From Halioxenophilus sp033283405 (GTDB lineage Bacteria > Pseudomonadota > Gammaproteobacteria > Pseudomonadales > Cellvibrionaceae), in contig NZ_JAWMQR010000002.1 in assembly GCF_033283405.1 (NCBI RefSeq), positions 372,001-436,000 on the forward strand: DNA of 64,000 bases, read 5' to 3'. Made by a program: the position numbers and the translations under genes. Below are positions 24,910 to 34,428 of the stretch, piece after piece (within the stretch, counting starts at the first letter, position 1; every line of letters begins with the position of its first letter). The notes beneath the pieces were generated by a model. That model was not told the origin of the DNA. It saw only the letters and a program-made list of their open reading frames with translations, and searched no databases.

Positions 24910-27306
24910 TTAACGCCAGTCACCGGCCAGACTGTAGGCCGCCCAGTGGTAGGCGCTGGCACCGCTATCGGCGCCGGTGGCTGGCATCATCTGCCGCACC
25001 GCACTGCGCCAGGCCTCGGCCCGGGACTTCCCGGCCAGGAGCCACTGCTCGTAGAAAACAATGCAGAACTCAGCGGAGCTGCCTACCGCCACATTCCAGT
25101 GGCTGCTGAGCACACTGGCGGCCTTGGCCATCAGTAGGCTCCACTCCAAGCCCAGGGCATCGCCACCAACCCCCTCTTCCGCCAAACCGGAGACACAGGC
25201 CTGCAGCGAGATATGGGCCAGACGCAGATCGAGCGCCGGCCGGCCGTTGAGAATCTGCGCCGGCGACAGCAGGCCGCCACCCCCGAACTCATCGCCAACC
25301 CCCTCAGGCAGCTGCCCGGCGTTGGCCAGCAGCAGGCCGGAGTGGGCAAAGGCCGACTGACCGGAACCGGCCTTGGGGAAATAGCCATGGGTGGCAAAGT
25401 GGAGCAGCGCCGAGGCCAGCGGTTGTTGCTGCAGCGTGGCGATATCGGCGGCCGTGCCCCGCAGCGGCTTGCCGGGCAGGCCACTGTCGGCCAGCCACTC
25501 GGCCACCGCGCCCAGTTGGGCCACCTTACCGGGGTTGTTGGCCGCCTCCGAGGCCAGCGGCACCTGCACTGTCAGATAGTGGTCGGGCCGCCGGGGAGGT
25601 TGGGCGGCGAAACGCTGCATCAAGGCGGCACAGTGCACCCGCGAGAGAGAGAAGCGGTTGACGAAAGGCTCCCCCTCAAATTGCAGGTAGTGCAGCGGCA
25701 GCAGGTGCAGCAGGCCATCGGGGGAGTAACAGAAGTGGTCATCCAGCGCGATGGAACCGTTGGCCAGCAGCGGCTGCAACCAACCCACCAGCGGGCTCAA
25801 ACGTTTGGCGATGTCGTCGGGCTGGCGCTTAAAGCCCAACTTTTTACCCCACTGGGAGGGATCGATCACGTTGCGATAGCGGCCAATCAACTCACTGCCC
25901 ACCGGCAGGGTGGCGCTGTGAATCTGGCCGGTTTTGGTCACGCAGACGGCAAAGCAGTACTCCTCATCCAACAGATAGGTGAGGTAGTGGGCGCCGAGCT
26001 CCACCATCAGCTCCGGCAGCCACTGGCCGGCGTTCTCCAGCCCCAACAACTCATTGTCGCGTGCCGCCTCCAGCGCCAGGCTATCGGCCAGAGCCCGGCC
26101 CTTGGCCTCTTCGATAATATTGAGCAGCTCGATATGTTCGCCCTGTTCGGTGAGGCGGGCGGCCAGTTCGACATAGAGCAGCGGGTACATCTGGGTAATG
26201 CCGGCGCGCTTGAGCGGGTCACTGATTTGCAGCCGGCGCGCCGCCTGCCAGCGGCGAATTAACTGCAGCGCCTCAATGGCCTTGGCCAACATCTGCAGCC
26301 GCTTGTAGCAGACATAGAGCGGCCAGAGGGTATCGACGGCGGTCTCTTCCAAACCGGCTTCAATGGCCTGGGCGCGCACATTTTCCAAGCTCACCAGGTT
26401 AGTGCGCAGCGCCTTGGCCTCCCGCCCCTGCAGCGGGTCGGCCAAGACGGCAGAGACCCGTTGAATCTCGCCATTCAGGGCAATCTGCTGGCCGGCACCA
26501 GAGGCCATCCCCTCCATAAATTGCCCCATTTTTTGGTAGAGGCTATGACTTTTGGCGATGGCGTCACTGGCCGAGAGTGTATCCGGCTCGCTATCCACCT
26601 CACTGTTGAGCTGTCCCAATAGTGAGGCAAATTCCGGCGCCAGCCCCTGCAAACTGCCAATCACCGATTTCAGCGAGTCTTTGCGCTCTGCCGCCAGGCG
26701 CTGCTCCAAACTGCGCTGGTCTTTGCTTTCGGTGGCAGATTTAAGCCGGCTGTTAAGCCGCTCCGACAAGATCGTAAACAGATGGTGGTGCGCCCGGCCC
26801 GCCTGCTGCTGTTCGGCCAGCGAGCGGCTGGCCTCTTCCAACTCGCCCAGGGAGATTAACGCCTCGATGCGGGCAAAGATCAGATCGTCCTGCAGCTTCG
26901 GCTCGGTGTGATTGGCCTGCAACCAGGCCAGCGCCTGCTCGATCACCTGCAACTGCTCCCGGTAGCGGCCGGCGCGGTCGTAGGCGCGCTGGGCATCCAG
27001 GGCAAATTGGGCAACGCCAAAGGGGAAGGTATCGGCCACACCCGGGCCATAGCGGGCAAACGCCTGTTGGCACAGGGCCAGCCCCAGCGTCGCCAGGCCG
27101 ATGGCCAACTGGGGCTCGCCACCGACGGAGTGATCCTGGGAGACCGAGCGCAGAGCGTAAACCCGGGAGTCCAACGGGCTGCCAGCGGCCAGCTGCACGG
27201 CGGTAGACTGGCTGGTGGAGGGCGGTAACTCGGCGATCAATTCTGAAAATTGCTGGCTATCGGCAGCAAAGGCCGCCGCCAGCCACTCTTCGATATCTAT
27301 TTTCAT
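24910..27306 (-). CDS. CHAT-domain caspase-like cysteine protease with helical-repeat N-terminus
   Basis: A 798-aa cytosolic protein. The first about 450 residues are helical, TPR-like repeats (e.g. YDRAGRYREQLQVIEQALAW). The C-terminal third is a CHAT domain with both catalytic residues in place: His640 in HFATHGYF and Cys704 in LQACVSG, followed by LGLEWSLLMAKAASVLSSHW and EAWRSAVRQM. CHAT proteases (separase/caspase clan CD) are known effectors in bacterial immunity and cell-death systems, usually switched on by their sensor repeats. ATG 27306 gives the natural N-terminus; an upstream start at 27360 has no support. Operon with the downstream membrane protein. Confidence 0.9.
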   Translation of the reverse strand: MKIDIEEWLAAAFAADSQQFSELIAELPPSTSQSTAVQLAAGSPLDSRVYALRSVSQDHSVGGEPQLAIGLATLGLALCQQAFARYGPGVADTFPFGVAQFALDAQRAYDRAGRYREQLQVIEQALAWLQANHTEPKLQDDLIFARIEALISLGELEEASRSLAEQQQAGRAHHHLFTILSERLNSRLKSATESKDQRSLEQRLAAERKDSLKSVIGSLQGLAPEFASLLGQLNSEVDSEPDTLSASDAIAKSHSLYQKMGQFMEGMASGAGQQIALNGEIQRVSAVLADPLQGREAKALRTNLVSLENVRAQAIEAGLEETAVDTLWPLYVCYKRLQMLAKAIEALQLIRRWQAARRLQISDPLKRAGITQMYPLLYVELAARLTEQGEHIELLNIIEEAKGRALADSLALEAARDNELLGLENAGQWLPELMVELGAHYLTYLLDEEYCFAVCVTKTGQIHSATLPVGSELIGRYRNVIDPSQWGKKLGFKRQPDDIAKRLSPLVGWLQPLLANGSIALDDHFCYSPDGLLHLLPLHYLQFEGEPFVNRFSLSRVHCAALMQRFAAQPPRRPDHYLTVQVPLASEAANNPGKVAQLGAVAEWLADSGLPGKPLRGTAADIATLQQQPLASALLHFATHGYFPKAGSGQSAFAHSGLLLANAGQLPEGVGDEFGGGGLLSPAQILNGRPALDLRLAHISLQACVSGLAEEGVGGDALGLEWSLLMAKAASVLSSHWNVAVGSSAEFCIVFYEQWLLAGKSRAEAWRSAVRQMMPATGADSGASAYHWAAYSLAGDWR

Positions 27307-27483
27307 AGCGAAGCTCTCAGCCGATGAGAGGTGAATGGCGTGCGGCCCGTTATAGCCCATGCACTCGCCAGGCTGAAAAGCTTTTTTGCAATTAGAAGCG
27401 GCGCGGGTTAGTCAAATAAACTTTATGGAATGGCTGCGCCGATAACGGAATCAACCGACAGAAAAAAGCTGGCGCGTGATTAA

Positions 27484-28530
27484 TTATTCCAGATCCCAAT
27501 CCTCATACTCGCCGGGTTGTATGTGGTGGGTGAAATTGGCCTGCTGCTCAACCGTCGTGCGAATGGCCTCCGGCACCTGCTCGAGAATTTCAATGATCTG
27601 CATACCGATCAGCTCACGCCCCTCCAGCGCCGCCACGCACATGGCCACATCCCGGTATTGCTGGGGCACCCAGGCCAGGGCCTGATAATTAGAAGTGACC
27701 GCGTTCAAGCAGATCTCATAACTGCGCAGCGGCTCGGGCACCCGAGCGAGACTGTCGGCAGAGAGTGACGCCTGCCACCCGCCTGGGCGGCCAACCACAC
27801 CACCGCCGGCGCGCGCCAGGGATGCCAGGGCTAACGGCACCAGCTCATCGCTCCAGGCCGCGGCGGGCACGGCGCCCAGGTCATAACCCCGGGTCATGGC
27901 CAACCGACAGAGGTCGGCGTCGCGCAGGGCTTCAGGAATGCAATACAAAAGGCTGCCATCGGACGCAATCAGCCGCTGGGCAATCGCCGGCGTGTAATCG
28001 CCGTCCTGCAAGTAGTAGTGATGATTAACATCGAGCTCAATAGCCGTCGCCACCAGCGCCGCCGGCCAGGGCCTTGGCCAGTGCGACAGCTTCAGCTCGG
28101 TTAACAGCGGTTGATAAAACTCCGGCTGAAAAATAAGGTCATGGGGCAATAGCTTGACCAGTGCCGGCTGCTTAAGGCAGCGCGTCTGTAGGTTGGCCGG
28201 TTGCCGATAAGTCTCCGGTAACGCAGACCAGAGCTGACTGTCGACCAACAGCAGCGCATCGCAGAGGGCATCGTTTAAACGGGCCGGGGGAATATCGGCC
28301 AGGCCATAGTCACCGCGGCGTATCGCGGCGCACCATAAATTATCGGCGGCCGTGTGCAGAATGTCGGGCCCGGCCAGCAGTACCATGGCCGGTAAATTCT
28401 CGGTGAACTCGGCCACCTCAAAGGCGTTGCGACCATTGCGCGAGAGCACGCCGGTGTCGGCACCCTGGGCCAACAACTCGGCCACGCGTGCCTGGTCGCG
28501 TTTGATAATCGCTTGGTGTAAAGGGTTCAT
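27484..28530 (-). CDS. Ankyrin/DUF4116-type repeat protein
   Basis: A 348-aa protein without signal or membrane segments. It opens with a degenerate ankyrin unit (AIIKRDQARVAELLAQGADTG) and continues with leucine-rich helical units. The later ones match the DUF4116 pattern (YEICLNAVTSNYQALAWVPQQYRDVAMCVAAL; a second at LPETYRQPANLQTRCLKQPALVKLLP). Such repeats usually mediate protein binding. It starts 28 bp downstream of the PepSY gene with an AGGAG site, so it is probably co-transcribed; function unknown. Confidence 0.75.
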   Translation of the reverse strand: MNPLHQAIIKRDQARVAELLAQGADTGVLSRNGRNAFEVAEFTENLPAMVLLAGPDILHTAADNLWCAAIRRGDYGLADIPPARLNDALCDALLLVDSQLWSALPETYRQPANLQTRCLKQPALVKLLPHDLIFQPEFYQPLLTELKLSHWPRPWPAALVATAIELDVNHHYYLQDGDYTPAIAQRLIASDGSLLYCIPEALRDADLCRLAMTRGYDLGAVPAAAWSDELVPLALASLARAGGGVVGRPGGWQASLSADSLARVPEPLRSYEICLNAVTSNYQALAWVPQQYRDVAMCVAALEGRELIGMQIIEILEQVPEAIRTTVEQQANFTHHIQPGEYEDWDLE

Positions 28531-28558
28531 GGTTACTCCTGATGGGCGCTGCGATGAC

Positions 28559-30055
28559 TCAGGGAATTACCCGGCAGATACGCGCCTTCTCTTCCAGTAA
28601 TGCCTGTACCTCGAGCACAGTCGTTAACGCGGGATTGTTGCGGGCTTCCGTTTCGTTGGCAAATTGGGCCTTTAATTCGCCAACCCGCTCAGCCAGCGCC
28701 GCCAATACCCGGTGCAGATAGGGCTCGGTTTGCTCGTCTGTCCGCCAGGCCAATAACTGTTCGCACTCCAAGAGGAGCGCGCGGTCGAGCAGAGCCATGT
28801 CGCCGCTGCGTAAACGCACCACAGCGCCAACTTCGGCCTGCTGGCGCCACTCAGCCAACTGTTGATCCACCTGCCGGCGCAGGGTTTTCGCCACCAATGA
28901 ACCAGGTGCAGCCGGCTTTGTTGCTTGCCGCCGGCGCGGTTTAACAATAAAGCTGATCAGCCCGGAGGCGACCATTGAGCTACCCAACAGGCCTACCAGC
29001 AGCAACAGCAGCGGGTAAAACAGGGGCAGGTGGTGGCCGGTGTGGAGGGGGATCATCAAGGTGTATAGCTTGGCGCTCAATGGGCGCTCGCTAAAACGGT
29101 CGGCGGCGATAATGCGGGCGCTGGCCGGTTCAATCAGTACGCGATTATTGGCGATACCCAACCAGTCACCCGGCGCCCAAAAATTCAATTCTATTTGGCT
29201 TGGCTCGCCACCGGCGCTGTTCGCTCCGCCCGTATTTTTGTGCTCAAACTTAACCGTGCGCAGCTCGGCTTCGGCCGGCATCAGTTGATAGGCCTGCTTG
29301 AGCCAGGCGGGCCAGCTGTTTTCCACTGCCAGAGCGGTGGCCAGTGGTGTGACATTGGCGTTAACACCCAACAGCGCCCGCGTCTGTTGGTAGAAGGCGA
29401 TACCGCTGCCGGTCACAGCAAACAGCGCCATGGCGGTAATCACCACCACACCGGCGCTCATATGGCTTTGATAAAACAGCCGTCGTTCGGCCCGGCGCGG
29501 TACCAGGTTCTGCCAGCGAAACTGCCGCCGGCGCGGCCACCACAACCAGACACCCAACAGGCCGATGGTCAAGGCCAGCAGCGCCACCACCGCCACCAGC
29601 TGCGCGCCGTTAATGCCCAGTGGCCCGTTAAAGCCCAAATAGAAGGTGCGGTGCAGATAGAGCACAGCGCCAAACAGACCAGCGCCCGCCGCCTCGGCCA
29701 GGGTGCCCTGGTTGAGGTTATCAACCGCAAAGAGCCAGGATTGATTGCCCTGCACCAGACGATAAAAGGGGGCCTGCGCGGTTGGCAGTTGAATCTCATC
29801 CAGGGCAGATTTTTCGATGCCCGCCGTGGTGAGGCCAGTTGAGTTGAAAGCGGGGCTGGTCAGTTGCGTAAGAGCGGCGGCCTGCTCGGCCGGAGTCTGC
29901 GGCTGGTAGCGGTAGAGGCGGCTCAGCTGGTGGGCGTCTAAACGCTCGAGTAATTCATGCAGGGCATTAACCGCACCGGTGGCGAAGGTGATTATAAACA
30001 GGCAGCCCACACAAAAACCCAACCAGCGATGTATTTTACTCACCAGCCGCCGCAT
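28559..30055 (-). CDS. PepSY-associated transmembrane protein with long cytosolic tail
   Basis: A 498-aa inner-membrane protein of the PepSY_TM family: KIHRWLGFCVGCLFIITFATG (helix 1), two further helices with HRTFYLGFNG and WLWWPRRRQFRWQNL motifs near residues 135-185, LFYQSHMSAGVVVITAMALFAVTGSG, and a last helix before VKPRRRQ at about 370. PepSY_TM proteins are often linked to siderophore or iron reduction, but this is not evident here. The last about 120 residues form a helical cytosolic extension not typical of the core family. Excellent ribosome site AGGAGGTGA. First intact gene of the run. Confidence 0.85.
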   Translation of the reverse strand: MRRLVSKIHRWLGFCVGCLFIITFATGAVNALHELLERLDAHQLSRLYRYQPQTPAEQAAALTQLTSPAFNSTGLTTAGIEKSALDEIQLPTAQAPFYRLVQGNQSWLFAVDNLNQGTLAEAAGAGLFGAVLYLHRTFYLGFNGPLGINGAQLVAVVALLALTIGLLGVWLWWPRRRQFRWQNLVPRRAERRLFYQSHMSAGVVVITAMALFAVTGSGIAFYQQTRALLGVNANVTPLATALAVENSWPAWLKQAYQLMPAEAELRTVKFEHKNTGGANSAGGEPSQIELNFWAPGDWLGIANNRVLIEPASARIIAADRFSERPLSAKLYTLMIPLHTGHHLPLFYPLLLLLVGLLGSSMVASGLISFIVKPRRRQATKPAAPGSLVAKTLRRQVDQQLAEWRQQAEVGAVVRLRSGDMALLDRALLLECEQLLAWRTDEQTEPYLHRVLAALAERVGELKAQFANETEARNNPALTTVLEVQALLEEKARICRVIP

Positions 30056-30088
30056 GCATTCACCTCCTAGTTACCATCTGCTCAAACG

Positions 30089-30953
30089 CTAACGGCTGGC
30101 CAGCCAATTTTGAAACGCCTTGGATTCCGCCAGCGCTTGGAACTCATCCACCGAACGCAACAGGTCAAGATCGAAGCGGTAGCTGAAATCTTTTTCTAAA
30201 ATATCGAGCACCAGCACCGCCTCTTCAAAGCGATCAAACACGGTAAAGAGCCCCAACACCGATAAAAAGAGATCTTCATTAGCCGGTTGCTGGGAAATTA
30301 ATTGAATCAGCAGTTTATCGTACTGTTTGCGCTCGCCCAGATTGAACAGCAGTTCAGCCTTTAGCAGTTGCTGTTCATAATCGCCGCCGGTGGCGATAGT
30401 TAACTGCTCCAGATAAGCCAACGCCTGCTGATAGTCAGCCTCGTAGTAGGCCTTATCCACGCGCAACAACAGATAGCGGTACTCGGCACCATGGCCAGTA
30501 CCGCACTCATATTGGCAAAGTACTCCACCACACTCTCTCCGGGGGAGCTGCGCAGATAGTGGGACCGTACCTGTGGAGTGATTTTTACACATCGGGCAAT
30601 TCAGCAATGGCCGGGCGGGTCCGACCGGCACCCTCAATAAAACTTTGCTGTAACAGCTTAACCAGCTCTATTAAGCGGTTGGCTTCGTAATCCTGGTAAT
30701 CACCAGGCAGGGCGTGGATTTGTGAGTCGAGCAGCAGGTACTCAACATTTTGGCCCTGGGGCAGACCATGGCTCTTGCCCGGTGCCAGTGGCTTTACCCA
30801 CTGGGGTAGTTGTGGCTCGGTATAAAAGGAGAACTGCCCGAAGTGGTGCTCTTCGGCGGCCAGCAACACCTGGGGAGATAACAGCAGGAGTAGTGCGCTA
30901 ATCCTAAGCAATGCCGCTCGGGGCCCAAGCAATCTGCAAGGGAAACAGGCCAT
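30089..30953 (-). pseudogene. Frameshifted exported protein with TPR-like C-terminus
   Basis: Three pieces in different frames seem to come from one gene. From ATG 30953 a signal peptide (LLRISALLLLLSPQVLLA) leads into about 95 residues (VEYLLLDSQIHALPGDYQDY) that faintly recall DUF3857/transglutaminase-type exported proteins; the frame stops at 30585. Around 30590-30480 another frame reads plausibly as RCVKITPQVRSHYLRSSPGE...VVEYFANMSAVL. From about 30490 a third frame carries TPR-like helices (YYEADYQQALAYLEQL, LLFNLGERKQYDKLLIQL) to the stop at 30089. This suggests two indels plus possible internal loss. Alternatives: two separate small genes, or sequencing errors. Confidence 0.55.
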
Positions 30954-31209
30954 GGAAAATCCTTCAACCAACTGGGTATTCGCCCGGGGCGCTAGCAGCT
31001 TTCGTTTTTCCGCCAGCTCGCGCTGTGCGTTAATCACGCTCGAGCCAATGACGCTCGAACCGATAACGCCTCAGTTGTAACGCTTAAGTCATAACACTGG
31101 CATCATAACGACAGCCGGGCACGGCCCAAAACAGTACCGTGTTTTCCGGCCGCTCGCAATTTTCCCGGCTGCGGCCCCGCTCAGCTGGGGAGGGGGTGAA
31201 GCCTGACCG

Positions 31210-32214
31210 CTAGTAATAGCGCAGTTCACCCACCTTGCCCCAGAAGACGCGATAGGAGAAAGCGGTGTAGATCAGAATAATCGGTACCACCACCAGGGCT
31301 CCGGCCAGAATAAAGCGCAGCGACTCCGGCGCGCTGGCCGCCGCCATGGCGGTTAACTGGCCGGGAATCACATAGGGATAAAAACTGTAGGCCAAGCCAC
31401 TGAAGCAGAGGAAGAAGACGGTGACCGCCACCACAAAGGGAATCCAACAACCGAAGTCCTGGTGGTGGGGCATGTGCGCCAGGTAGCGGTCCATAACAAT
31501 AAACAGCCCGACGCAGACCAGCGGCAGAGGCATTAACAAAATCGCCGCTGGGAAACTAAACCAGCGCTGAAACACCTCGCTACTGACCAGCGGATTGACC
31601 AGCGATACCGCCAAGATGCCCAGCGCCGCCAACCAGGCCGCGCGGCGGGTGGCACGGGCCACCCAGGACTGCAGTTCAGCTTCGGTTTTCATCACCAGCC
31701 AGGCGCCGCCGATAAAGGCGTAGCTGGCGGTCACACACAGGCTGCTCAACAGGGCAAAGCCGTAGGCCTCGGGCGCCTGACTAAAACCCAAGACATAGCG
31801 GCCCAACATATAGCCCTGGGTAAGCGCCGTTAACAGCGAGCCCACTTTAAAGGCGCGATCCCACAACAGGCGGTGGCTGGTGATCGCTTTCGCGCGAAAA
31901 TCAAACGCCACACCGCGCACAATTAAGCCAATTAACATGGTCGTCGCCGGCAGATAGAGCTCGCGCAAAATAACATTGTGCGCCGCCGGAAAGGCGATCA
32001 ACAGCAGCCCCACCGCCAACACCAGCCAGGTTTCATTGGCATCCCAGAAGGGGCCGATGGAGGCGATCATCTGATCGCGCTGTTCCTGTCGGTTAGGCTT
32101 GGTGGGCAGCAGAATACCCACCCCCAGGTCGTAGCCGTCGAGTACGGCGTAGGCAAAAATGGCAATGCCGATTAAGCCCATAAAAATAGTCGGTAGCATG
32201 GCATCGCTGATCAT
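31210..32214 (-). CDS. cydB: Cytochrome bd quinol oxidase subunit II
   Basis: A 334-aa integral membrane subunit with eight or so helices. The N-terminus (IFAYAVLDGYDLGVGILLP) is the diagnostic CydB/CioB start, with GPFWDANETWLVLAVG and RGVAFDFRAK following. It pairs with subunit I to oxidise quinol and reduce oxygen to water without proton pumping. Its ATG overlaps the subunit I stop by 4 bp (ATGA), showing translational coupling. The last residues (FWGKVGELRYY) match the usual end. No small CydX-like gene is visible after it. Confidence 0.95.
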   Translation of the reverse strand: MISDAMLPTIFMGLIGIAIFAYAVLDGYDLGVGILLPTKPNRQEQRDQMIASIGPFWDANETWLVLAVGLLLIAFPAAHNVILRELYLPATTMLIGLIVRGVAFDFRAKAITSHRLLWDRAFKVGSLLTALTQGYMLGRYVLGFSQAPEAYGFALLSSLCVTASYAFIGGAWLVMKTEAELQSWVARATRRAAWLAALGILAVSLVNPLVSSEVFQRWFSFPAAILLMPLPLVCVGLFIVMDRYLAHMPHHQDFGCWIPFVVAVTVFFLCFSGLAYSFYPYVIPGQLTAMAAASAPESLRFILAGALVVVPIILIYTAFSYRVFWGKVGELRYY

Positions 32215-33578
32215 GACAACACCTCGTTGGTTACAAATGGCGTGGGCTGGCCGGGCGGCACGGTGTCGGTTTCAAACTCCTCCACCGCCACCGAGCGCCG
32301 GGCCATTAAAAACAGGGTGTGCAGGTAGGCCACCAACAACACCGCATAGACCGTTAAATACATGGCCAGCGACAGACCGATATTGGCCGGGGCAATGGTC
32401 GTGACCGCATCGCGGGTGGTTAACACGCCACTCACCAGATAGGGCTGGCGGCCAATTTCGGTCACATACCAACCGGCCAGTGTTGCCAGCCAACCGGAAA
32501 AGGCAAACAGGGTCAGTGTGCGCAGGTAGAGCTTGGGCAGAGTGCGTTTGCGAATTAAATAGGCCGCCCCCCACCAGGCCACCGTCAACATGGCCACGCC
32601 CACACCCACCATAATGCGAAAGCCAAAAAAGAGCGGCGCCACCGGCGGCCGCTCGGCAAAATCATTCAGCCCTTTTAACTCGCCATTGGTGGAGTGGGTG
32701 AGAATCACGCTGGCCAGATTGGGAATGGCAATTTGCGCGTGGTTGGTTTTTTGTTGTTCATCCGGCCAGGCAAACAGCAGCAGTGGCACGCCGTTCTCGG
32801 ACTCCCACACCGCTTCCATCGCCGCGATTTTTTGCGGCTGATGATGCAGGGTATTGAGGCCGTGCAGGTCACCCAAAAACATCTGCAAGGGGGCGAGCAG
32901 CGCGGCAAACAGAATCGCTGTTTTCAGTGCCAGGCGCGGTGCCTGTTTGTGATCGCCCTTTAACAGGCGGTAAGCCGAAACTCCGGCCACCAGAAAAGCG
33001 CTGGTTAAAAACGAGGCCATCACCATATGCGCCAGGCGATAGGGCATGGAGGGGTTAAAAATAATGGCCAGCCAATCGACCGGGTGGGCAACGCCATCGA
33101 TCATTTCAAAACCGGCCGGGGTGTGCATCCAGGAGTTGAGCGCAATAATCCAGAAGGCCGACAGGCTGGTGCCCCCCGCCACCATTAAGGTGGCGGTGGT
33201 GTGCAGCCAGTTGGGCACCCGCTGCATACCAAACAGCATCACCCCCAGGAAGGTCGCCTCCAGAAAAAACGCGGTTAACACCTCGTAGCCCAACAGCGGG
33301 CCGGCGATATTACCCACCGTCGCCATAAAGCCCGGCCAGTTGGTGCCAAACTGAAACGACATGGTAATGCCGCTTACCACCCCCAGGGCAAAAGTGAGTG
33401 CAAAGATTTTTACCCAAAAGCGGTAGGCGCGCATCCACACCGGATTGTTGGAGAGATTGGAGCGCAATTTAAAATAAAACAGGAACCAGGCCAGGCCGAT
33501 GGAGATGGAGGGGAATAAAATATGAAAACTGATGTTGGCGGCAAATTGGATGCGCGACAACTCCAAGGCATCTAACAT
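32211..33578 (-). CDS. cydA: Cytochrome bd quinol oxidase subunit I (CioA-like, short Q-loop)
   Basis: A 455-aa heme-binding subunit. Visible features are the N-terminal SRIQFAANISFHILFP with His19 (high-spin heme ligand), the AHMVMASFLTSAFLVAG helix with a second heme His, and the GRQPYLVSGVLTTRDA quinol-site motif (Tyr in place of the usual Trp). The Q-loop is short, as in cyanide-insensitive CIO-type oxidases, giving a protein shorter than E. coli CydA (522 aa). Gives respiration under low oxygen or inhibitor stress. The GAGG ribosome site lies near 33590. The GbsR-type regulator gene is directly upstream on the same strand. Confidence 0.95.
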   Translation of the reverse strand: MLDALELSRIQFAANISFHILFPSISIGLAWFLFYFKLRSNLSNNPVWMRAYRFWVKIFALTFALGVVSGITMSFQFGTNWPGFMATVGNIAGPLLGYEVLTAFFLEATFLGVMLFGMQRVPNWLHTTATLMVAGGTSLSAFWIIALNSWMHTPAGFEMIDGVAHPVDWLAIIFNPSMPYRLAHMVMASFLTSAFLVAGVSAYRLLKGDHKQAPRLALKTAILFAALLAPLQMFLGDLHGLNTLHHQPQKIAAMEAVWESENGVPLLLFAWPDEQQKTNHAQIAIPNLASVILTHSTNGELKGLNDFAERPPVAPLFFGFRIMVGVGVAMLTVAWWGAAYLIRKRTLPKLYLRTLTLFAFSGWLATLAGWYVTEIGRQPYLVSGVLTTRDAVTTIAPANIGLSLAMYLTVYAVLLVAYLHTLFLMARRSVAVEEFETDTVPPGQPTPFVTNEVLS

Positions 33579-33753
33579 TTTTTGTTACCTCATACGTAAA
33601 ATTGTCCTCCTGCGGCCGAGCACAACCCTCCCCCATAAAACGGAGGATAAGCGGCCATTATTATTATCGAGAGAAGGATGAGCCCAATGGGCTCCGCACT
33701 AGCGTGAATAGAATTAAAACAACGTGGCGAAGCGCGACGATAAATCCACGGCG

Positions 33754-34308
33754 TTAGTCGCCATCGCCCTTCTTCAGGAGTCGATCTTTAAACTCCAGAA
33801 CCTTGCCCACTCCGGCCCCCAGTTTCATCAGCGTTTGCAGCTTGTCGTGGTTTAACCGTTGCAGGTCACTCGACCAGTTGGCCACCAGCTCCAACAGGTC
33901 GTGAATCTCTTGCATGCGCCCCTGGGCGTAATTGGACTGCTCGTTGGCTTCGCTCTCCATCAACAGATCGCGCAGCAGCGACAGGGTTGGGTCTATCTCG
34001 CGCTTGCGCCGCTCCTCCAACACCCGCATGCCCATGGTCCAGATATCCCCCACCGCCGCGTAGTACTCCTTGCGGTCGCCCGGGGTGTGTACCGGTTTGA
34101 TCAGGCGCCAGGATTGCAGCTCTTTCAACCCCATGCTGACATTGCCACGGGAGATGGAGAGCGCCGCCATCAGCTCGTCGGCACAGAGGGGGTTTTCGCT
34201 GATCACAATCAGCGCCAGCAGCTGGCCAACGGTGCGGTTAAACCCCCAGCGGGAACCCATCTCGCCAAAGTGCATAACAAAGGCCTGGGTATCGGGGCTC
34301 ATCTTCAT
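33754..34308 (-). CDS. GbsR/MarR-family transcriptional regulator
   Basis: A 184-aa winged-helix protein of the GbsR type (COG1510). The HTH region is VGQLLALIVISENPLCADELMAALSISRGNVSMGLKELQSWRLI, followed by the typical wing VHTPGDRKEYY and a helical C-terminal dimer region. GbsR proteins regulate osmoprotectant or membrane genes; here the gene precedes cydAB by 175 bp on the same strand and may control it. Its own promoter (34401-34428) is covered by a perfect dyad (34375-34406), suggesting autoregulation. Confidence 0.88.
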   Translation of the reverse strand: MKMSPDTQAFVMHFGEMGSRWGFNRTVGQLLALIVISENPLCADELMAALSISRGNVSMGLKELQSWRLIKPVHTPGDRKEYYAAVGDIWTMGMRVLEERRKREIDPTLSLLRDLLMESEANEQSNYAQGRMQEIHDLLELVANWSSDLQRLNHDKLQTLMKLGAGVGKVLEFKDRLLKKGDGD

Positions 34309-34374
34309 GGCGGTACCTTTCGGTTGCGGGTTTATTGCGGGCTTACTGCGGGCTAGGTGCGCTCAGGAAAGACT

Positions 34375-34406
34375 TCTAAACTTTCAGTAATTTTTGAAAG
34401 TTTAGA
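34375..34406. promoter_or_regulatory. Perfect 12-bp dyad operator upstream of GbsR-type gene
   Basis: TCTAAACTTTCA and its exact complement TGAAAGTTTAGA flank an 8-bp spacer. The right arm coincides with the -10 element of the promoter below, as expected for an autorepressor site. Confidence 0.8.
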
Positions 34407-34428
34407 ATAGAGACTTGAGCCAAGTCAA
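34401..34428 (-). promoter_or_regulatory. Sigma70-like promoter of the GbsR-type regulator
   Basis: On the minus strand TTGACT (34423-34428) and TCTAAA (34401-34406) are separated by 16 bp, giving a leader of about 85-90 nt. A second small dyad GACTTG-AGC-CAAGTC (34412-34426) lies in the spacer and -35 and could bind another factor. Confidence 0.6.

Noticed and set aside
30089..30637. Separate intact gene for a Cys-containing 182-aa protein
   Set aside because: Its first about 50 residues are implausible and overlap another frame that reads better; a frameshifted single gene explains the data more simply.
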